Notes under the pieces: generated by a model | Told to the model about the DNA's origin: nothing | Databases searched by the model: none | The model's input: the letters and a program-made list of their open reading frames with translations, nothing else | Program-made: the position numbers and the translations under genes | Part shown: in pieces, positions 1 through 19,155 of the stretch | Layout of the letters: each line of letters opens with the position of its first letter | How positions within the stretch are numbered: position 1 is the stretch's first letter | Assembly (NCBI GenBank): GCA_030704615.1 | Contig: CM060733.1 | Location: 7,752,001 to 7,816,000 of the forward strand | Origin: Takakia lepidozioides | Lineage: Eukaryota > Streptophyta > Takakiopsida > Takakiales > Takakiaceae | Direction of reading: 5' to 3' | Length of the DNA: 64,000 bases

Positions 1-2285
1 CTCCAGTGATACTGATTGATTGTTTCAATTGTGCTGGACAGCATCCCATGTGGTGGGCACAGAGAGACTGGAGTTTCTGGCAGGTTAGCCATCTCTCTTC
101 TTGTCCTTTCTCACTTTGTCACAGATGTAAGATCCATCTGATCCATCATATCAAACTCACATGTCTGTCTTTTGTTTTTCTCTGTATTTATCATACCTGT
201 GTGAGAAGGAGGGCTAGGGTATTAGTGCAGATAGCACAGAGCTTTCCAATATGATATTGATGCCAGCCTTTAAATCAACCAATTGTTGTTGGCTGTGTGC
301 AAGTGCAATGGCAATGTTGGGCTGGAGTTCATAGCCTGCAGGGTTGAAACCTCACAATCAGCACCTAGTGGACTAGTATCCAATAGGTATTGGTTTCAAG
401 GGTATGTAGTAGCCAACATTTGCAGGGATGGGGCAATGAGTATCTCTCTCTTTTCTGCCATCTCATCTATCGGGCATCCTCATCTAACGTGGCTTCTCGA
501 ATAAGGGTCTGGGATGTGGACTCTGTGCAGACTTTGTACCAGAGAAAATGTTGGTGTCAAGTATTCTACCTGGGAAAGCTATGGTGGAAAAGTAAGACAT
601 CTCTCCAAAAGAGCATGGTAAGCAACCAAACATGGCTTTTGTATATATAAATTGAGTCTATGTGTGAGACAGATTCCACTGGCTTCTTTTGTAAACTGGT
701 TATCTCAGAGCCTAGAACCAGGAACTAGAAAATGAGTTTTTAAATGCGACACTTTCTGGTATTTGTGTTGCACTGGAGAATCTTTTGCTGAGAGATTTTT
801 GATAAGAACTCTCCAATACTGGGACGGAAGTCAGTGGTGATCTTGCACAATAGATCGATCAGTTTTTCATTTAAGCAGGACGCCCCTCTGGTTGGGTGCT
901 TGTGGCTTGCCTGTGCATAACTGGGGTGATCCTTCAAAATGGTCCAACTGTCCATAGACCCTTCATGATTAGTCTCTGTAAATTCACTAGATTTTTAAAA
1001 AACTTTATGATTTTGCCTATTTGAATCAGGAGTTGTGTAGTAGAATGAGAATCTAAACCAGCTTAAAGATTTATGCTAGTGAAACCATTGTGGTGGCATG
1101 TTTGCTGAATCAGTCTTGCTAATTGGTATTTTTATCTTGATTTGAAGAAGATTAGTTTATTTTCATTCAGTTTGTTTTCTTCCTTGCATGGGGGGATAGG
1201 TAGAAGGTTGTCAGGAAAGAACGCTGGAAAATGATAAATGAGGTATGCCTACAAGTTCCTTAAAAACTGTAAAATATTTCTGGCAGAAACTGTTTTAATG
1301 ATGTTTTTTTCGGCCTGATCAGCACTGCGGATTGCTTCAAGTCCAAATTCTCAGCATTGTTAGATTTTGTTTTCAGAAATTAATATTATAAAACAAGAGA
1401 GGAGTACAAGTTGAGAAGACAATTGATGACTGCATAAGTTACTGGTGACAATACCAACCCTGATTGCCTAGATGGTTCTTTTTAATTATTTTATTTTATT
1501 TATTTATAAAGAATGGAAGCCCTGAGAATATATTAAAAAAATGGGGGGTGGGGGGTACAAACGGTGGAAAAATAACCACCGAGGAGCCATGGCGGAAGGC
1601 AAGGACGCATGGGGAAACTCCCAGGACCTAGGGGAACTGAAGGAGAGAAAATAGAATGGGAAGGGGGGGGGCGCAAAGAGTAGCCTTCTCAGGACATAAG
1701 AAAGTTGAGAGCAAGAGAGACAGCACAGTCTACGTAATGAAGTGTGCTGGAAGGAGAAGAGAGAGACCTAGGCAGCACATCCAAAATCTAAGTGGGCCTT
1801 GGATTTGGATAAGCTGAGCTTTTGAGGACGGCAGTTTATCTCCGGGTCATCGCAATCCACAGGAGATTTGCCAGGGGAGGGGGAGTTCTGACTGCCACGA
1901 GATGGTCGAAGTAGATGTGCAAGTGCAGAGGACACCGTTTTTGCCCCAAGAGTTGTCGAAAGCCGAAAGTAGCTGCAGTTGATGGGTTTCAGTCAAAGAT
2001 TGGTAACGCTGTTCTGTTTGGATTAACATCACCTTTTATTACCTCTCCTTTTGGGTTTCTCTCCTAATGACAATGACTACTATGGCTGCCTCCAATTGCT
2101 GGGTTCGAATTGGAGGGGCTTGGGTAGATAGAAAACTAGTTTTACTGGCTAAAATTCAATATCTGAAGACTTCAGAACTTTTTGACAGTGGACTAAGAAA
2201 AAGAGAACAGAGTTGTTTCAAGTGAACAAACTGTTGTGGAAAATCCTTCATTACATTGATGAAGTGGACAATATTCTAACCTCTA
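1..2285. other. Unassigned region left of the kelch-like gene
   Basis: No gene is recognised. Two short exon-like stretches are open on the + strand (about 12-85, ending at a possible CAG|GTTAGC donor, and about 425-590), but neither matches a family I can name. They could be terminal exons of a gene lying mostly outside the window. A G-rich tract with several runs of four or more G lies at 1540-1670. The remainder is AT-rich with scattered stops. Confidence 0.3.
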
Positions 2286-3437
2286 TCATATTACATGGCT
2301 ACATACATTGGGTTCAAAACTTATCCCCCGAAATTGAAAGTTATCTTCTTCTAGCAATTGAACATCATCTCTACAAATTTCCAGCCTTTGTGGACGGCAA
2401 AGCGGCCACCATTGCCAGGTCTTCTGGCTTATGTTGTACAGTACTGCAGGCAGGCTACCATCAGAGCCCCTAATAGTGAAAAATATAAAATCGCCACTTC
2501 CGAAAGAGAAGAGGGCCTTTGAAGGAGGCAGCACCATCAGTGAAAGAAAGGGTCTGCAATACTCCTCCTTGGGCATGCATGCTGTAACAGCCCATTCTTG
2601 CTTTGCATAATCCAGCTCCCATATCCTTATTTGTGTTTCCTGGGTCTTAGAATTGTCACACCGCATTTGAATACCACCCATTAGAAATAGTCTTCCTTGC
2701 CACTCATATAGAGATGGAGCAATGGGATTCTTAGGTGGCATTTTAATGTTGAGATCGACCCACATGTTGTGCTTCAAGTCATATGCTAGAAGAAGGTATG
2801 GTGGAGTAGCTGTTAAACAAAAGAAGTATCCTTTGTAAAACTGCATATGCCCTCGCCCAACGTAGTTGCCACCCTTTGGAGGGGTGTCTTGTACTGTCCA
2901 TCTGTTGCTCCTGGAGTCAAATTTTTCCACAGCTAATCTGTGAGAGAAGGGATTGATTATGTCACCATAGAGAAAAATCTGAAACGAATTGGATGTCGGG
3001 TCGTGGGTCATGCCAACTGCCTGGATGGAATTGAGCTGGCGCATCGGAGGTAGCTTTCTCCACTCTTGTGTGAGAGGGTTGAGAACCACAACGTAGTTGC
3101 ATGTGAACCATTCGTGAGCGAAGCACAAGAGACCGCCAGCCGAGGCCACCACACAGTACTGGGGTGCGTCAAATGGGATGGGCACAGTATGCCAATCCTT
3201 ACACGAAAGATCATAAGCTTCCAATTTTTCACTAGTTGATGACATAACAATCCACGGCTTCACTGACGAGTTCTTTCCAGAGAGTGCATGGCAGTCCTTA
3301 GAGAGTGCATGGCAGTCCTTGGAGAGTCCACGAGATTTGGAGCTCTCTTCCTTGCTCATTATCAAATCCATTCGATGTGGTCTATGAAACGTTGCAGGCG
3401 CTGTTTGTTTCACATCTTTCATCGGTCGAAACACCAT
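2286..3437 (-). CDS. Kelch/F-box-associated propeller protein lacking a visible F-box (possible 5'-truncated gene)
   Basis: The predicted protein has about 383 residues from the ATG at 3437. It resembles the C-terminal part of plant F-box/kelch proteins: an ASAGGLLCF segment, then a VLNPLTQEWRKLPPM blade, then further blades with LLAYDLKHNMW, GRLFLMGG and IWELDYAKQEW. In that family an F-box of about 45 residues lies roughly 100 residues upstream and recruits SKP1. None is visible here. The frame stays open to 3743, but those extra 102 residues look like no F-box. A 21-bp direct duplication (3280-3300 and 3301-3321) doubles the heptad LSKDCHA. Retroelement-like sequence begins just upstream. 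The gene may therefore have lost its F-box exon to an insertion, or the F-box lies on an unrecognised upstream exon. The start is uncertain. Confidence 0.65.
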   Translation of the reverse strand: MVFRPMKDVKQTAPATFHRPHRMDLIMSKEESSKSRGLSKDCHALSKDCHALSGKNSSVKPWIVMSSTSEKLEAYDLSCKDWHTVPIPFDAPQYCVVASAGGLLCFAHEWFTCNYVVVLNPLTQEWRKLPPMRQLNSIQAVGMTHDPTSNSFQIFLYGDIINPFSHRLAVEKFDSRSNRWTVQDTPPKGGNYVGRGHMQFYKGYFFCLTATPPYLLLAYDLKHNMWVDLNIKMPPKNPIAPSLYEWQGRLFLMGGIQMRCDNSKTQETQIRIWELDYAKQEWAVTACMPKEEYCRPFLSLMVLPPSKALFSFGSGDFIFFTIRGSDGSLPAVLYNISQKTWQWWPLCRPQRLEICRDDVQLLEEDNFQFRGISFEPNVCSHVI

Positions 3438-3537
3438 GATTAGTACTAGAGTACCCTCTGCGTGCTTGATCGCTCCCAGCACCGATGGTATACACCGATT
3501 GATCCAGGATTGCGCCGATCCACACTCCCTACAACTC

Positions 3538-3956
3538 GTTGAACACTCTTGGCGATACGGTTTCGACCGTGATGACGACTGGACCTCGAGTGTGCGCACT
3601 TTTTTCTTCCGGGAAGAAGCTTCCAGCACCAAGATCCACGCCAATTGCAGCACCAAACTGTAATCCTGTAAAGACTGCTGGAGGGATGGAATTGCTACGA
3701 ACATGCTCCAAAACCCAAGAGAAGACACACACTGTATCTGCATTCGCGATCACGAAACAGTGCTTCCACACCGATGGAAGAGACCTGTAGACTTTATATC
3801 TGCTCAAGATCTCGAGAGGAATGCTCGGATACTCTGGAATAACTAGAGGAAAAGCTGACGAGTTCATACCAACTTATAGCCGATCACCGCTCATTGGGCC
3901 GAAAGAGATGGAGCCAGCCTTTTGTGCACGAAGCTTCGTCCAAATTAAGGGGGACT
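3538..3956 (+). pseudogene. Possible retroelement RNase H relic
   Basis: In one + frame, interrupted by a stop near 3790, the stretch around 3825-3905 reads GYSGITRGKADEF followed by SPLIGPKE. This resembles the C-terminal end of the RNase H domain in some LINE-type elements (GHSGI.GNE.ADELA...P.IGPEP). Upstream sequence in the same frame is not convincing. The minus strand here also has an open frame of 112 codons (3867-3529) with a loosely RNase H-like stretch, so the orientation is uncertain. Confidence 0.25.
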
Positions 3957-4455
3957 GTTGGGTCCCACCGACTCTGATTTTCCTAACGAGATACTATCCA
4001 TAGCAAATTCTTTACATATCTTCTTTGTTTGTCTCGTCTTTTTCGGTTTTGGATTGGACCTGCTCACAATAAAGAACTCAATTTGGTACTTTTGTCTGTC
4101 GATGTTTCAGATTACTAAGTTAGTGAGAACTTCAGGTCGGCTCTACACACGATCCCAATAAAAAACTCAAGATTAATCAAGTCTGATCGAAAAAATAGGA
4201 TCTTCCTCACTTCACTGGGGTGACAGCGGGCGCAATCAACAAACCCATGATATATAGAACTCGGTGAATAACTCGGTGTAAGATAATGTATGGGAAGTAG
4301 AGGAGTTGGGTGCTTCCAGGAAGGAAAAGCAAGTCGGTGTGGCTTCACATCAGAAGTCGAAAAATTGGCGTGGGCACCACGCAAGTTTTGCAGATCTGGA
4401 CAAGGAAGCTTCAGCGTGCGCCTCATTAACCTCACTTGCACCCCGACTCTAAACT
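3957..4455 (+). mobile_element. LTR-like fragment preceded by a polypurine tract
   Basis: A purine run (AATTAAGGGGGA, about 3943-3954) is followed by TGTTGGGTCCCACC, which is how many plant LTRs begin. About 500 bases of AT-rich sequence follow, with AATAAA-like signals near 4070 and 4157 and a TATATA near 4254. No partner repeat is seen in the window, so it would be a solo or truncated LTR. The right boundary is a guess. Confidence 0.3.
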
Positions 4456-12122
<7,667 letters not shown>

Positions 12123-14192
12123 CATTTGTAGTCAGCATATCTAATTCATTGCATGTCAACCCGCATCGATCCTCACTGACGTTGATCAATGTTATTCTTT
12201 CAGGAAGGCTTGTTATGGAGAGAGAATGCACAGTTAGTGTGGCACCCTCCCATTACACAGTTATGTGGACTCAAACCTGTGGGCTGCTGCCCTCCACTAT
12301 CGATCAGTGAGCTGTCACAACTTGTAGGGCAGGCATCTTTCACAGTTAAAAACGTGCAAAACTTAAGATAGATGAACCTCTCAATACCGCTGCAGGGAAA
12401 GGAGAAAGCAGCACTAACAAACCGCATGGTTTGTGTTGTGTGAGATGCCTTCGAACAGGCTCTGCTGTGTTCATCCTAGTCTATGCCATGGAAAGTGAAC
12501 ACTTCGCCCAGTGGTGCTCCACTCCACCACCCTCCCTTCTACGCCCTACAAGTATTGAAGATCTTTGTCTTTGTAAAATCATCCTATCATGTGCATGCTA
12601 CGACTCTGTTTCATGAATTATGATGTCTCTATCCTGCTAAAGCCCTTGCCATACCTCTATCTGCTTGCCCACCTTGAAACCAGCTAACCTGCCAACTGTC
12701 TGCTAATGCTCTCATATCCCTCGTTATCTCAACCAGTCTTTTCTCAGCTAGTCTTTGACTTCAAAGCTTTGTGGTGTGACCGTTAACTGATCTCAACAAA
12801 CAACGCTCAGGTGTTGTGTTCTTCAGCCCCTCCCACCGACCATGTCCAGCTATCTCAGTGTTGCCCACTATGGCATGGTCACTTACTTGTACCTACCTCT
12901 TGTCTGAAAGCTGTTAAGTACTGTTGTGTAATCAATCCATGTTTGTCTGATGAGCTATTTCCATCACACAAGGCGCAATGGCAGAGTCTGCATCATTTGT
13001 CATCTAAAGGTCTCTCAATGGGTTCCGTTATGGTCACTTCACCATTTGAACTCTGATGACTACCTGCTGCCTAGAAGCTCACTCCAGCAGGTCCTTGGTC
13101 AATTGTGAGTTGCTATGGAAAGAAGAAAGAACTGGGACCGGGCATGAAAGGCATGCCCCACCTCCTTTCATGGCTCACACCACCTTTTCTAGTACATTTT
13201 GTCCCATTTTTAAGGACCACAAAAAGACGAGGCTGACTATGCCTAGATGGTGGTTCCGCAGGTGGGCCTGCTTCTTGGAGCTGCTGAATTCTTGGAGAGA
13301 GGTGCTTGCAAGGTGGTCACGTAGACATTGTTCTTGTGTGTGGACAGAAGCCTTTGACTACATGTCCTGATGTGTCTCTCTTCCTGCTGTCGCAGTGCAT
13401 GGCCCATGGCCCATCACGTTTGTATCTTCTATGCTCATATGTCCCACCAGCGTTGCGATGGAAGGACGGCTTCACCTGAATGAGAAAAGGATTCCAGTGA
13501 TGCTAGACAATGTCGCCCACATCTGCCTCTCGAGTCAGTTTGGTGCTGGGCATGGACTTCAACTTTGTAATAGTTTGATTCAGTCAACCTTCTTTCAATT
13601 GTGGGCCGCCACCATCAGGGACTGATCTCTTTCCCAGATGCTTCAAGGACAAAACTACACATGCAGATCCTATCTTCAATATTAGGTTTTCCGCTGTTGT
13701 TCTCAAGGACACTGTCGATGTCTTGTCTGATTGTGCAAAGACTGTTCAAATGCACACGTTCCTCTGTTAGTGGTGTCTATCTCCTCCTTAAATCGAAGCC
13801 TAGTAGGCAGTGCAGGACCCGAGAGACAAAACGACTCCCTTCCTTCCGAATCCGAGATTCGCACAGCGGGCTCTCTGGAACGTCCCGACTCGTCCAATGC
13901 GGGTTGAAACAACTCCATTTGCGTCTACATTGTACAGCGGCCATGATTACTATCTAGGAGTTTCACTTTCCACTTTTGAAACTGTGGACATGACCCTGCG
14001 CACATTAATGAGTGAAGCGTTAGAGCATTAACACCAGCCCACATATCGAAAGAGCTCTCTTCTATTCGCTAGCAGGGATTCTTAGTCTGCAGAGGAAAGT
14101 AGATATCAGTAGATCTATCAATAACGACACCGAAGACATCAAAGAATTTGATCACATCTATAAATTTTCGATTTGAATTCTTGTTCTAGAGA
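12123..14192. other. Spacer between MetRS and the LRR gene
   Basis: About 2 kb without a recognisable gene. It presumably holds the MetRS 3' UTR and the LRR gene promoter. A short exon-like stretch at 13261-13321, preceded by a CAG acceptor-like site, reads VGLLLGAAEFLERGACKVVT, but I cannot assign it or find partners. CTATAAAT at 14158-14165 lies about 30 bases before the LRR start codon. It may be a TATA box only if the leader is very short. Confidence 0.35.
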
Positions 14193-15059
14193 ATGGCTGC
14201 TAACACTGCAGAAGGGACTGCATGTATCAGGGGAAGGGAGGTTCGTCGAAGGGATGTTAACCTCCACCTGCATGTATGCAGCATAGGTCTGCTAGTTTCT
14301 TTCTTCTTCGCCCAGTGTACTGCATGGACATGTTATAAGGCATCTAGAGATGCACTGCTTGAATTCAGAAATGCTCTCATCGATCCTACAGACACACTTT
14401 TTTCAACTTGGGATGCTGGTGAAGACGACTGCTGCAAGTGGCAGCATGTTACGTGCGTGGCAGGTCATGTGACCATGCTCAGTATAGTGGCGTTCAACTC
14501 AACCTCGGGGGAAGGAGAAGTGTATCGGAATACGAGCTACACGGGAAGGCAGCTGGGATCATCACTAGTCGACCTGCAAGATCTCCAAACACTGAAACTT
14601 CAGTGGATTTCATTCAATTGCACAATTCCAGCGGACTGGGGTTCGTTCTGCAGCATAACCTCGATAACTCTGAACGACTGTGATTTGCAGGGCTCGATTC
14701 CTTCCAACCTAGCAAATGTAACTAATCTGCAACACGTGGACTTGGAATCCAACACTTTGACAGGCTCGATACCCGGGGAGCTCTGCAATCTCAAACATCT
14801 CAATTACTTGGATGTCGCCTACAACGATCTGAACGGAGCTGTCCCCAGTTGCCTTTATAGCGCGTCGGGTATAACGACTCTCCTTACTGGTCATCAAGCG
14901 GAAAGTACCCCAGCTGATAGCGGAGGCGGAGGCGGTAGCGTTAGTGGATCGGGCGGCAGTGCGTCTAGTGGGGCTTACTTATCCGGCCACCTCCCTTTTC
15001 TCTCGCAAACACTAGGACTACTAGTATTTGTGATTTTCCAGCTCGGTTACCAGCTATGA
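14193..15059 (+). CDS. Small secreted LRR protein with GPI-anchor-like tail
   Basis: Single-exon protein of 288 residues. Residues about 27-47 are hydrophobic (SIGLLVSFFFAQCTAW) and act as a signal or membrane segment. Next is an LRRNT_2-type cap, ASRDALLEFRNALIDP through DCCKWQHVTC, with the paired-Cys W..V.C pattern of plant extracellular LRR proteins. About four leucine-rich repeats follow, including LQGSIPSNLANVTNLQ and LTGSIPGELCNLKHLN. The tail has a Gly/Ser-rich linker (about 243-262) and a hydrophobic end (LGLLVFVIFQL), which together suggest GPI anchoring rather than a receptor kinase; no kinase domain is present. It may act as a cell-surface co-receptor or inhibitor, as small plant LRR proteins do. 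That role is inferred. Confidence 0.85.
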   Translation: MAANTAEGTACIRGREVRRRDVNLHLHVCSIGLLVSFFFAQCTAWTCYKASRDALLEFRNALIDPTDTLFSTWDAGEDDCCKWQHVTCVAGHVTMLSIVAFNSTSGEGEVYRNTSYTGRQLGSSLVDLQDLQTLKLQWISFNCTIPADWGSFCSITSITLNDCDLQGSIPSNLANVTNLQHVDLESNTLTGSIPGELCNLKHLNYLDVAYNDLNGAVPSCLYSASGITTLLTGHQAESTPADSGGGGGSVSGSGGSASSGAYLSGHLPFLSQTLGLLVFVIFQLGYQL

Positions 15060-17496
15060 ACTCCTAAGCTTTTCACCTTTAAGTGTAAAATTTCCACACT
15101 GGTACTAAGATCAAGTTTATGTGTGTACAGACGCACACTAGATCGATGCTATGCTTTCCAAGGGCTCCATGGGGTTTATACCAGGCGAAGTAGAAGGACA
15201 GGAAACCCTACTTACTAGCAAAACATAATGTTTTTGCTAAACATGTGAGAGTATGTCCACAAGTACGTGCCTGTGCCACTTTCTCTCTGGATAGTCGTTT
15301 GATGGCCAAGGCGCTATATTTCTGATGTTGCTCCCTAGCCCTCAGGGCAATTGTTTCGGAGATGTTTGATCACCTGTGTCGTCGTGTGAATTACAGCTGT
15401 AGAAGTACTATTCTGTCCAAGTTTAACTTGAAGGGAAGAATCTCACACCCACTAGCTAGATCTGTTGAGGTCTGCATATTGGACATTCATGAGGTGACTT
15501 ATCTGAACCTCGAGCGGGATTTATTTGATTTGTGAGGAGGACACTCGTTTGATCCATACAAGGAGGACTGTAATGCACGAACGGATGGGTAAATTGCATT
15601 AGACCATGTTTCCTGACTCGGATGTGAGTTCTGAAGTCAGAATTCGTAGCCATGTGCAGATTACAGTCAGATTGTGCTGTACGGGCTCAAAGAAAACTCT
15701 CTATTAGATGATCATTCATATCTCTCCCCCATGTCCATCTTCTGATTCACAAGGTATATATTATCTGCTTGCATGGGAGATGATACCCCGGGGCCTCGTG
15801 TGCTGCTGCAAGAAACAAGTTTCAACATGTATCGCCTACTAAACTGTGATAACACTACTTGTCAGTGCAAGTTGAGTTACTCAAAGCTCTGATGTTTCTG
15901 AAATATTAATTTCTGCACTTGATGAGCTGAACTTTCGCTGTATTTCTAGGTTGTTTGTTGAATTTCCGTCCTGTACTGGTTTGCCAGCTCTGGAAGATTT
16001 TCGACCATCGGATTGAATAGATCTAGAAGGTTCATTATGCAGAGAAGGATTGTAAACACCTGAGAGAAAACTGCTGCTTGTGTGTATGTACGAATTGTTT
16101 TTCGAGCCAATGTAGATAGGTTCATATAGCTAGTGATGCACTGTAACCAGCCTTGCACTGGTAAATTATAACTGTTCCCCCCCTCTGATCAAGACGAAGA
16201 CGCCGAAGACTTCGAGCAGTGCTTCCAAATGACCCATGTTAGTGTATCCTCGCGGTGATCTTGCTGTGTGGAAAATGCTAGCAAAGATACATCAGCCTGG
16301 TTTTTTGGAAAGAAGTGTGGTCCCAGTGGCATGTGCAGTGCACGGGAATGCGACTTCAGGAGTACAATTAAAACTGTGCAAACATGGAACCATTCAGCTA
16401 AACTTGAGCTTTGCAACGCCGTTGGAAGTTCCTCTTGATGCTTGCCAAATCTCTGTCAGATGATTAGGAAGGGAGGGATCTCATACTCTCGCTCCCACAA
16501 TTAAATTCTCTACGTGTTTTGTGGGTGGAGTTGATTGTGCATGATGTCTCGTACAAACCAACTCATCTACCACCATATATGACTGTATGATGCTGAAGCT
16601 GCAAGTGCCTAGACAGAAAGAGATCAGATGTATGCACGCACGAGGGCTGGACAAACCACTTGTGCTCGGAACAACGGTCTCCATCCGAGTCTGGACATAT
16701 GGTTTGTAAACAATTTACACCCATACTGTTTACTATATTTTACCCTGGCGGTTGGAGACAGCTACATTACGACTGCGCCATGCATCAACAGGAGGTGATC
16801 TGCATCTCATGCATGCTCATTTTCAGGCTCAGATTTATTTCAAGGAGAGAAAAATGAGTGCAGCCGTTAAGCCTACGGGACGAAAGGAGGGACCATGTAC
16901 TCGTTGATCGTTCCCTATGTTTCATATCGGCAAGCGATTGGCCAAACAGCTATGGGCAACCTACTTAATGGGATCATGAATGAGGAGGGAGTCTAGATGA
17001 GTCCGAGAGAAATTCCCATTTGAGGGGGTCTGGCGGGACTGGACAGGGGTGCCGGTCCTGTCCCGGGGTCCAAGACTGTCCCGGGGTCCAGAATATTGGA
17101 GTAGATAGGTACGTAGAGGGAAGGATTGAGATTTCCTTCCAACTGTATAAGCCCAATCCGCAATCTTGAGATTGAGGAGCCAATTTCATAGCTCACAGGG
17201 CTATATTGTTTGTAACTGCAACTGCTTTGAAACATCAACTTCATCCGGAAACAATACGCTTGGAGGTAAAAATAGACCACTATTAAAAGTACCTCCAGGG
17301 TGGTAAAAGTACGTTTAAAATAGAATTATCTTAAAATACCTCTTGCCATGCACACAGGTTTAGACAGCAAGCACTGCTTATGTAGAAAGGGGCTCAGAAC
17401 CGAGTATTCTTCTCTTCAGTTGCTGCCGAGCTTTGCTGTTTCACGTCTTTGCTTTTCACGGTGGGAGTGGAAGGGTTGCAGCTACGCACAGCCGCC
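15060..17496. other. Spacer between the LRR and F-box genes
   Basis: About 2.4 kb with no recognised gene; all open frames are short. A direct repeat of CTGTCCCGGGGTCCA occurs at about 17058-17072 and 17077-17091. The right end is the F-box gene promoter and leader. Confidence 0.4.
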
Positions 17497-18717
17497 ATGG
17501 ACGCCTCTGTGTGGGGAAGATTGTCGGGAGACCTGGTGGATGCTGTTATTACTTTCTTGCCAGTTTTCAGTTTACTTCGATTTCGCGTTGTTTGCAAATA
17601 CTGGTGTTCTTTGATCGATTCTCCTTCACTCCGCAAGACCTCTGCAGCGATCGAAGGAGCATCTCCTCTTATGCAATCATCTGTAGGTTTTCTTGTGCAT
17701 CATTCATATAATGACGGACGAGTTAATGTACAATTTTGCACGTACGATCTTGTTGTGGACCAGTGGCAGGCAAGTAGGAGCCACCTCAGGAGTTTAAACA
17801 CAAACGACGCAGAGTGCTGGAAAGTGGAGTTTGGAGCAGGAGGCCTTATATGTTGGGTGACTCACCCTTTTCGTAAGGATGGGATGGAAATTGAGGTATT
17901 GAACCCACTGACCGGTGGCTCCAGAATTTTGCCTCCTACGCTCAATCGTGGGTGGATCCCAGCGATAGTGAAGGTGTTCATGGATGAGAGAACAAAGACG
18001 TACAAGATTATTCTTGTAGGAAATTGTGCGCATAGGGATGAAGACGAGAGATACCAGATCACAGAGATCTACGATGGAGCGTTGGGTTCGTGGAAACACG
18101 GTGGACGCTTCCTGCCTTACAGACCATGTGATCACTATCACCGGTACTCTGGACGGGATACAATTAGTGTTGAGCACAAAGGGGTTTTGTACTTTGTACT
18201 TCGTATGAGGTGTAGAACTAGGGGAGTACTATTATATCTGATGCTTGCGTACAACATTGAACGAGATTTATGGAGTGAGACGCCACACATCCTTCCCAAA
18301 GTAGTCCACGAACGTGAGGAGTTTGCTCTTGTGAAGTGTGAGGGACGCTTATTACTCGCACGAATAGTTTCTCGGGATCAGTCCAACAACATCTCACATT
18401 TCAACATCTTCGAATTGAATATTTCAAGCAAAGAGTGGGTCCCTCTATTCAAAGTTCCAGTTCCAATCGATTGTTATCCGCGGGATCGAAATCTAAGATA
18501 CAGAGTGATAAGCTTACCAGGTAACCAACTGGCTATAACAAAATCCATGCCACAATGGCGTGCTGAAGGCGTATTGCACGTATGGTTGTATGACATGGTT
18601 CGTAAATCAACGCGGTTGTTGGCCTCTTGTCCCCTTTATGAGTCACTTGCAAATTCTTTTCATCCAGGTACAGACTTTTCATTTCGACCGGCTTTGTTGC
18701 GGACACTGGAGGTGTAG
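17497..18717 (+). CDS. F-box/kelch-type protein (SCF substrate adaptor)
   Basis: Single-exon protein of 406 residues. The ATG sits in a strong context (GCCGCCATGG). The F-box covers residues about 4-45 (WGRLSGDLVDAVITFLP to FRVVCKYWCSLI), with the usual L-P and V-C-x-W pattern that binds SKP1. The rest is a kelch/F-box-associated propeller with blade motifs such as FGAGGLICW, VLNPLTGGSRILPP, LMLAYNIERDLW and FELNISSKEW. Such proteins choose targets for ubiquitination by SCF E3 ligases; the target is not readable from sequence. The gene is convergent with the PAL-like gene, with about 440 bases between the stops. It resembles the propeller part of the gene at 2.3-3.4 kb but is not a close duplicate. 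Confidence 0.9.
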   Translation: MDASVWGRLSGDLVDAVITFLPVFSLLRFRVVCKYWCSLIDSPSLRKTSAAIEGASPLMQSSVGFLVHHSYNDGRVNVQFCTYDLVVDQWQASRSHLRSLNTNDAECWKVEFGAGGLICWVTHPFRKDGMEIEVLNPLTGGSRILPPTLNRGWIPAIVKVFMDERTKTYKIILVGNCAHRDEDERYQITEIYDGALGSWKHGGRFLPYRPCDHYHRYSGRDTISVEHKGVLYFVLRMRCRTRGVLLYLMLAYNIERDLWSETPHILPKVVHEREEFALVKCEGRLLLARIVSRDQSNNISHFNIFELNISSKEWVPLFKVPVPIDCYPRDRNLRYRVISLPGNQLAITKSMPQWRAEGVLHVWLYDMVRKSTRLLASCPLYESLANSFHPGTDFSFRPALLRTLEV

Positions 18718-19155
18718 AAATTTTGCAAAGCATGGTGTATAGCTGCACCGTTTTGCATTCACTCTTTTAGTTTGGACAAATTGGTTCCTCAGTTATGGTT
18801 GCAGCTTTCGTAGATTTTGTTGGTTTGAATGAGTCACTTTTGTTGCTGCAATCTTAACTGAACGCCCAGGATGCAGCCAACACCTAGGGTTACCCTGTAT
18901 GGCTCATAAAGCCAACACCTGTATATAACGGTATGGAGCCGTCAAAATACTAGTGATGAAGTCCTCCTGTCAGGAGGAGGATGCATAAAGGCATAATGAG
19001 ACAAGGAGATCCACAACAGCGGTGTGTGTTGGTCTAGAGAGCTGCTTACATTTTGTTTTGCACATCCGTGATCACTACTGTGCACAATCTCAATCTCCAC
19101 TGCTTTCCCTACGCTGCCATTCTGGACCTCACTCGATCTTGTTGTAGTATGTCAA
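18718..19155. other. Convergent 3' spacer between F-box and PAL-like genes
   Basis: Holds the 3' ends of two convergent genes. A short direct repeat, GCCAACACCT, occurs near 18878 and 18912. No gene is seen. Confidence 0.4.

Noticed and set aside
2095-2120. tRNA B-box-like GGGTTCGAATT
   Set aside because: No matching A box, acceptor stem or anticodon arm could be found around it.
3529-3867. Minus-strand 112-codon frame with GVDLGAGSFFPEEKS
   Set aside because: Loosely RNase H-like, but it overlaps another candidate in the opposite orientation and lacks catalytic residues in order; too weak to call as a gene.
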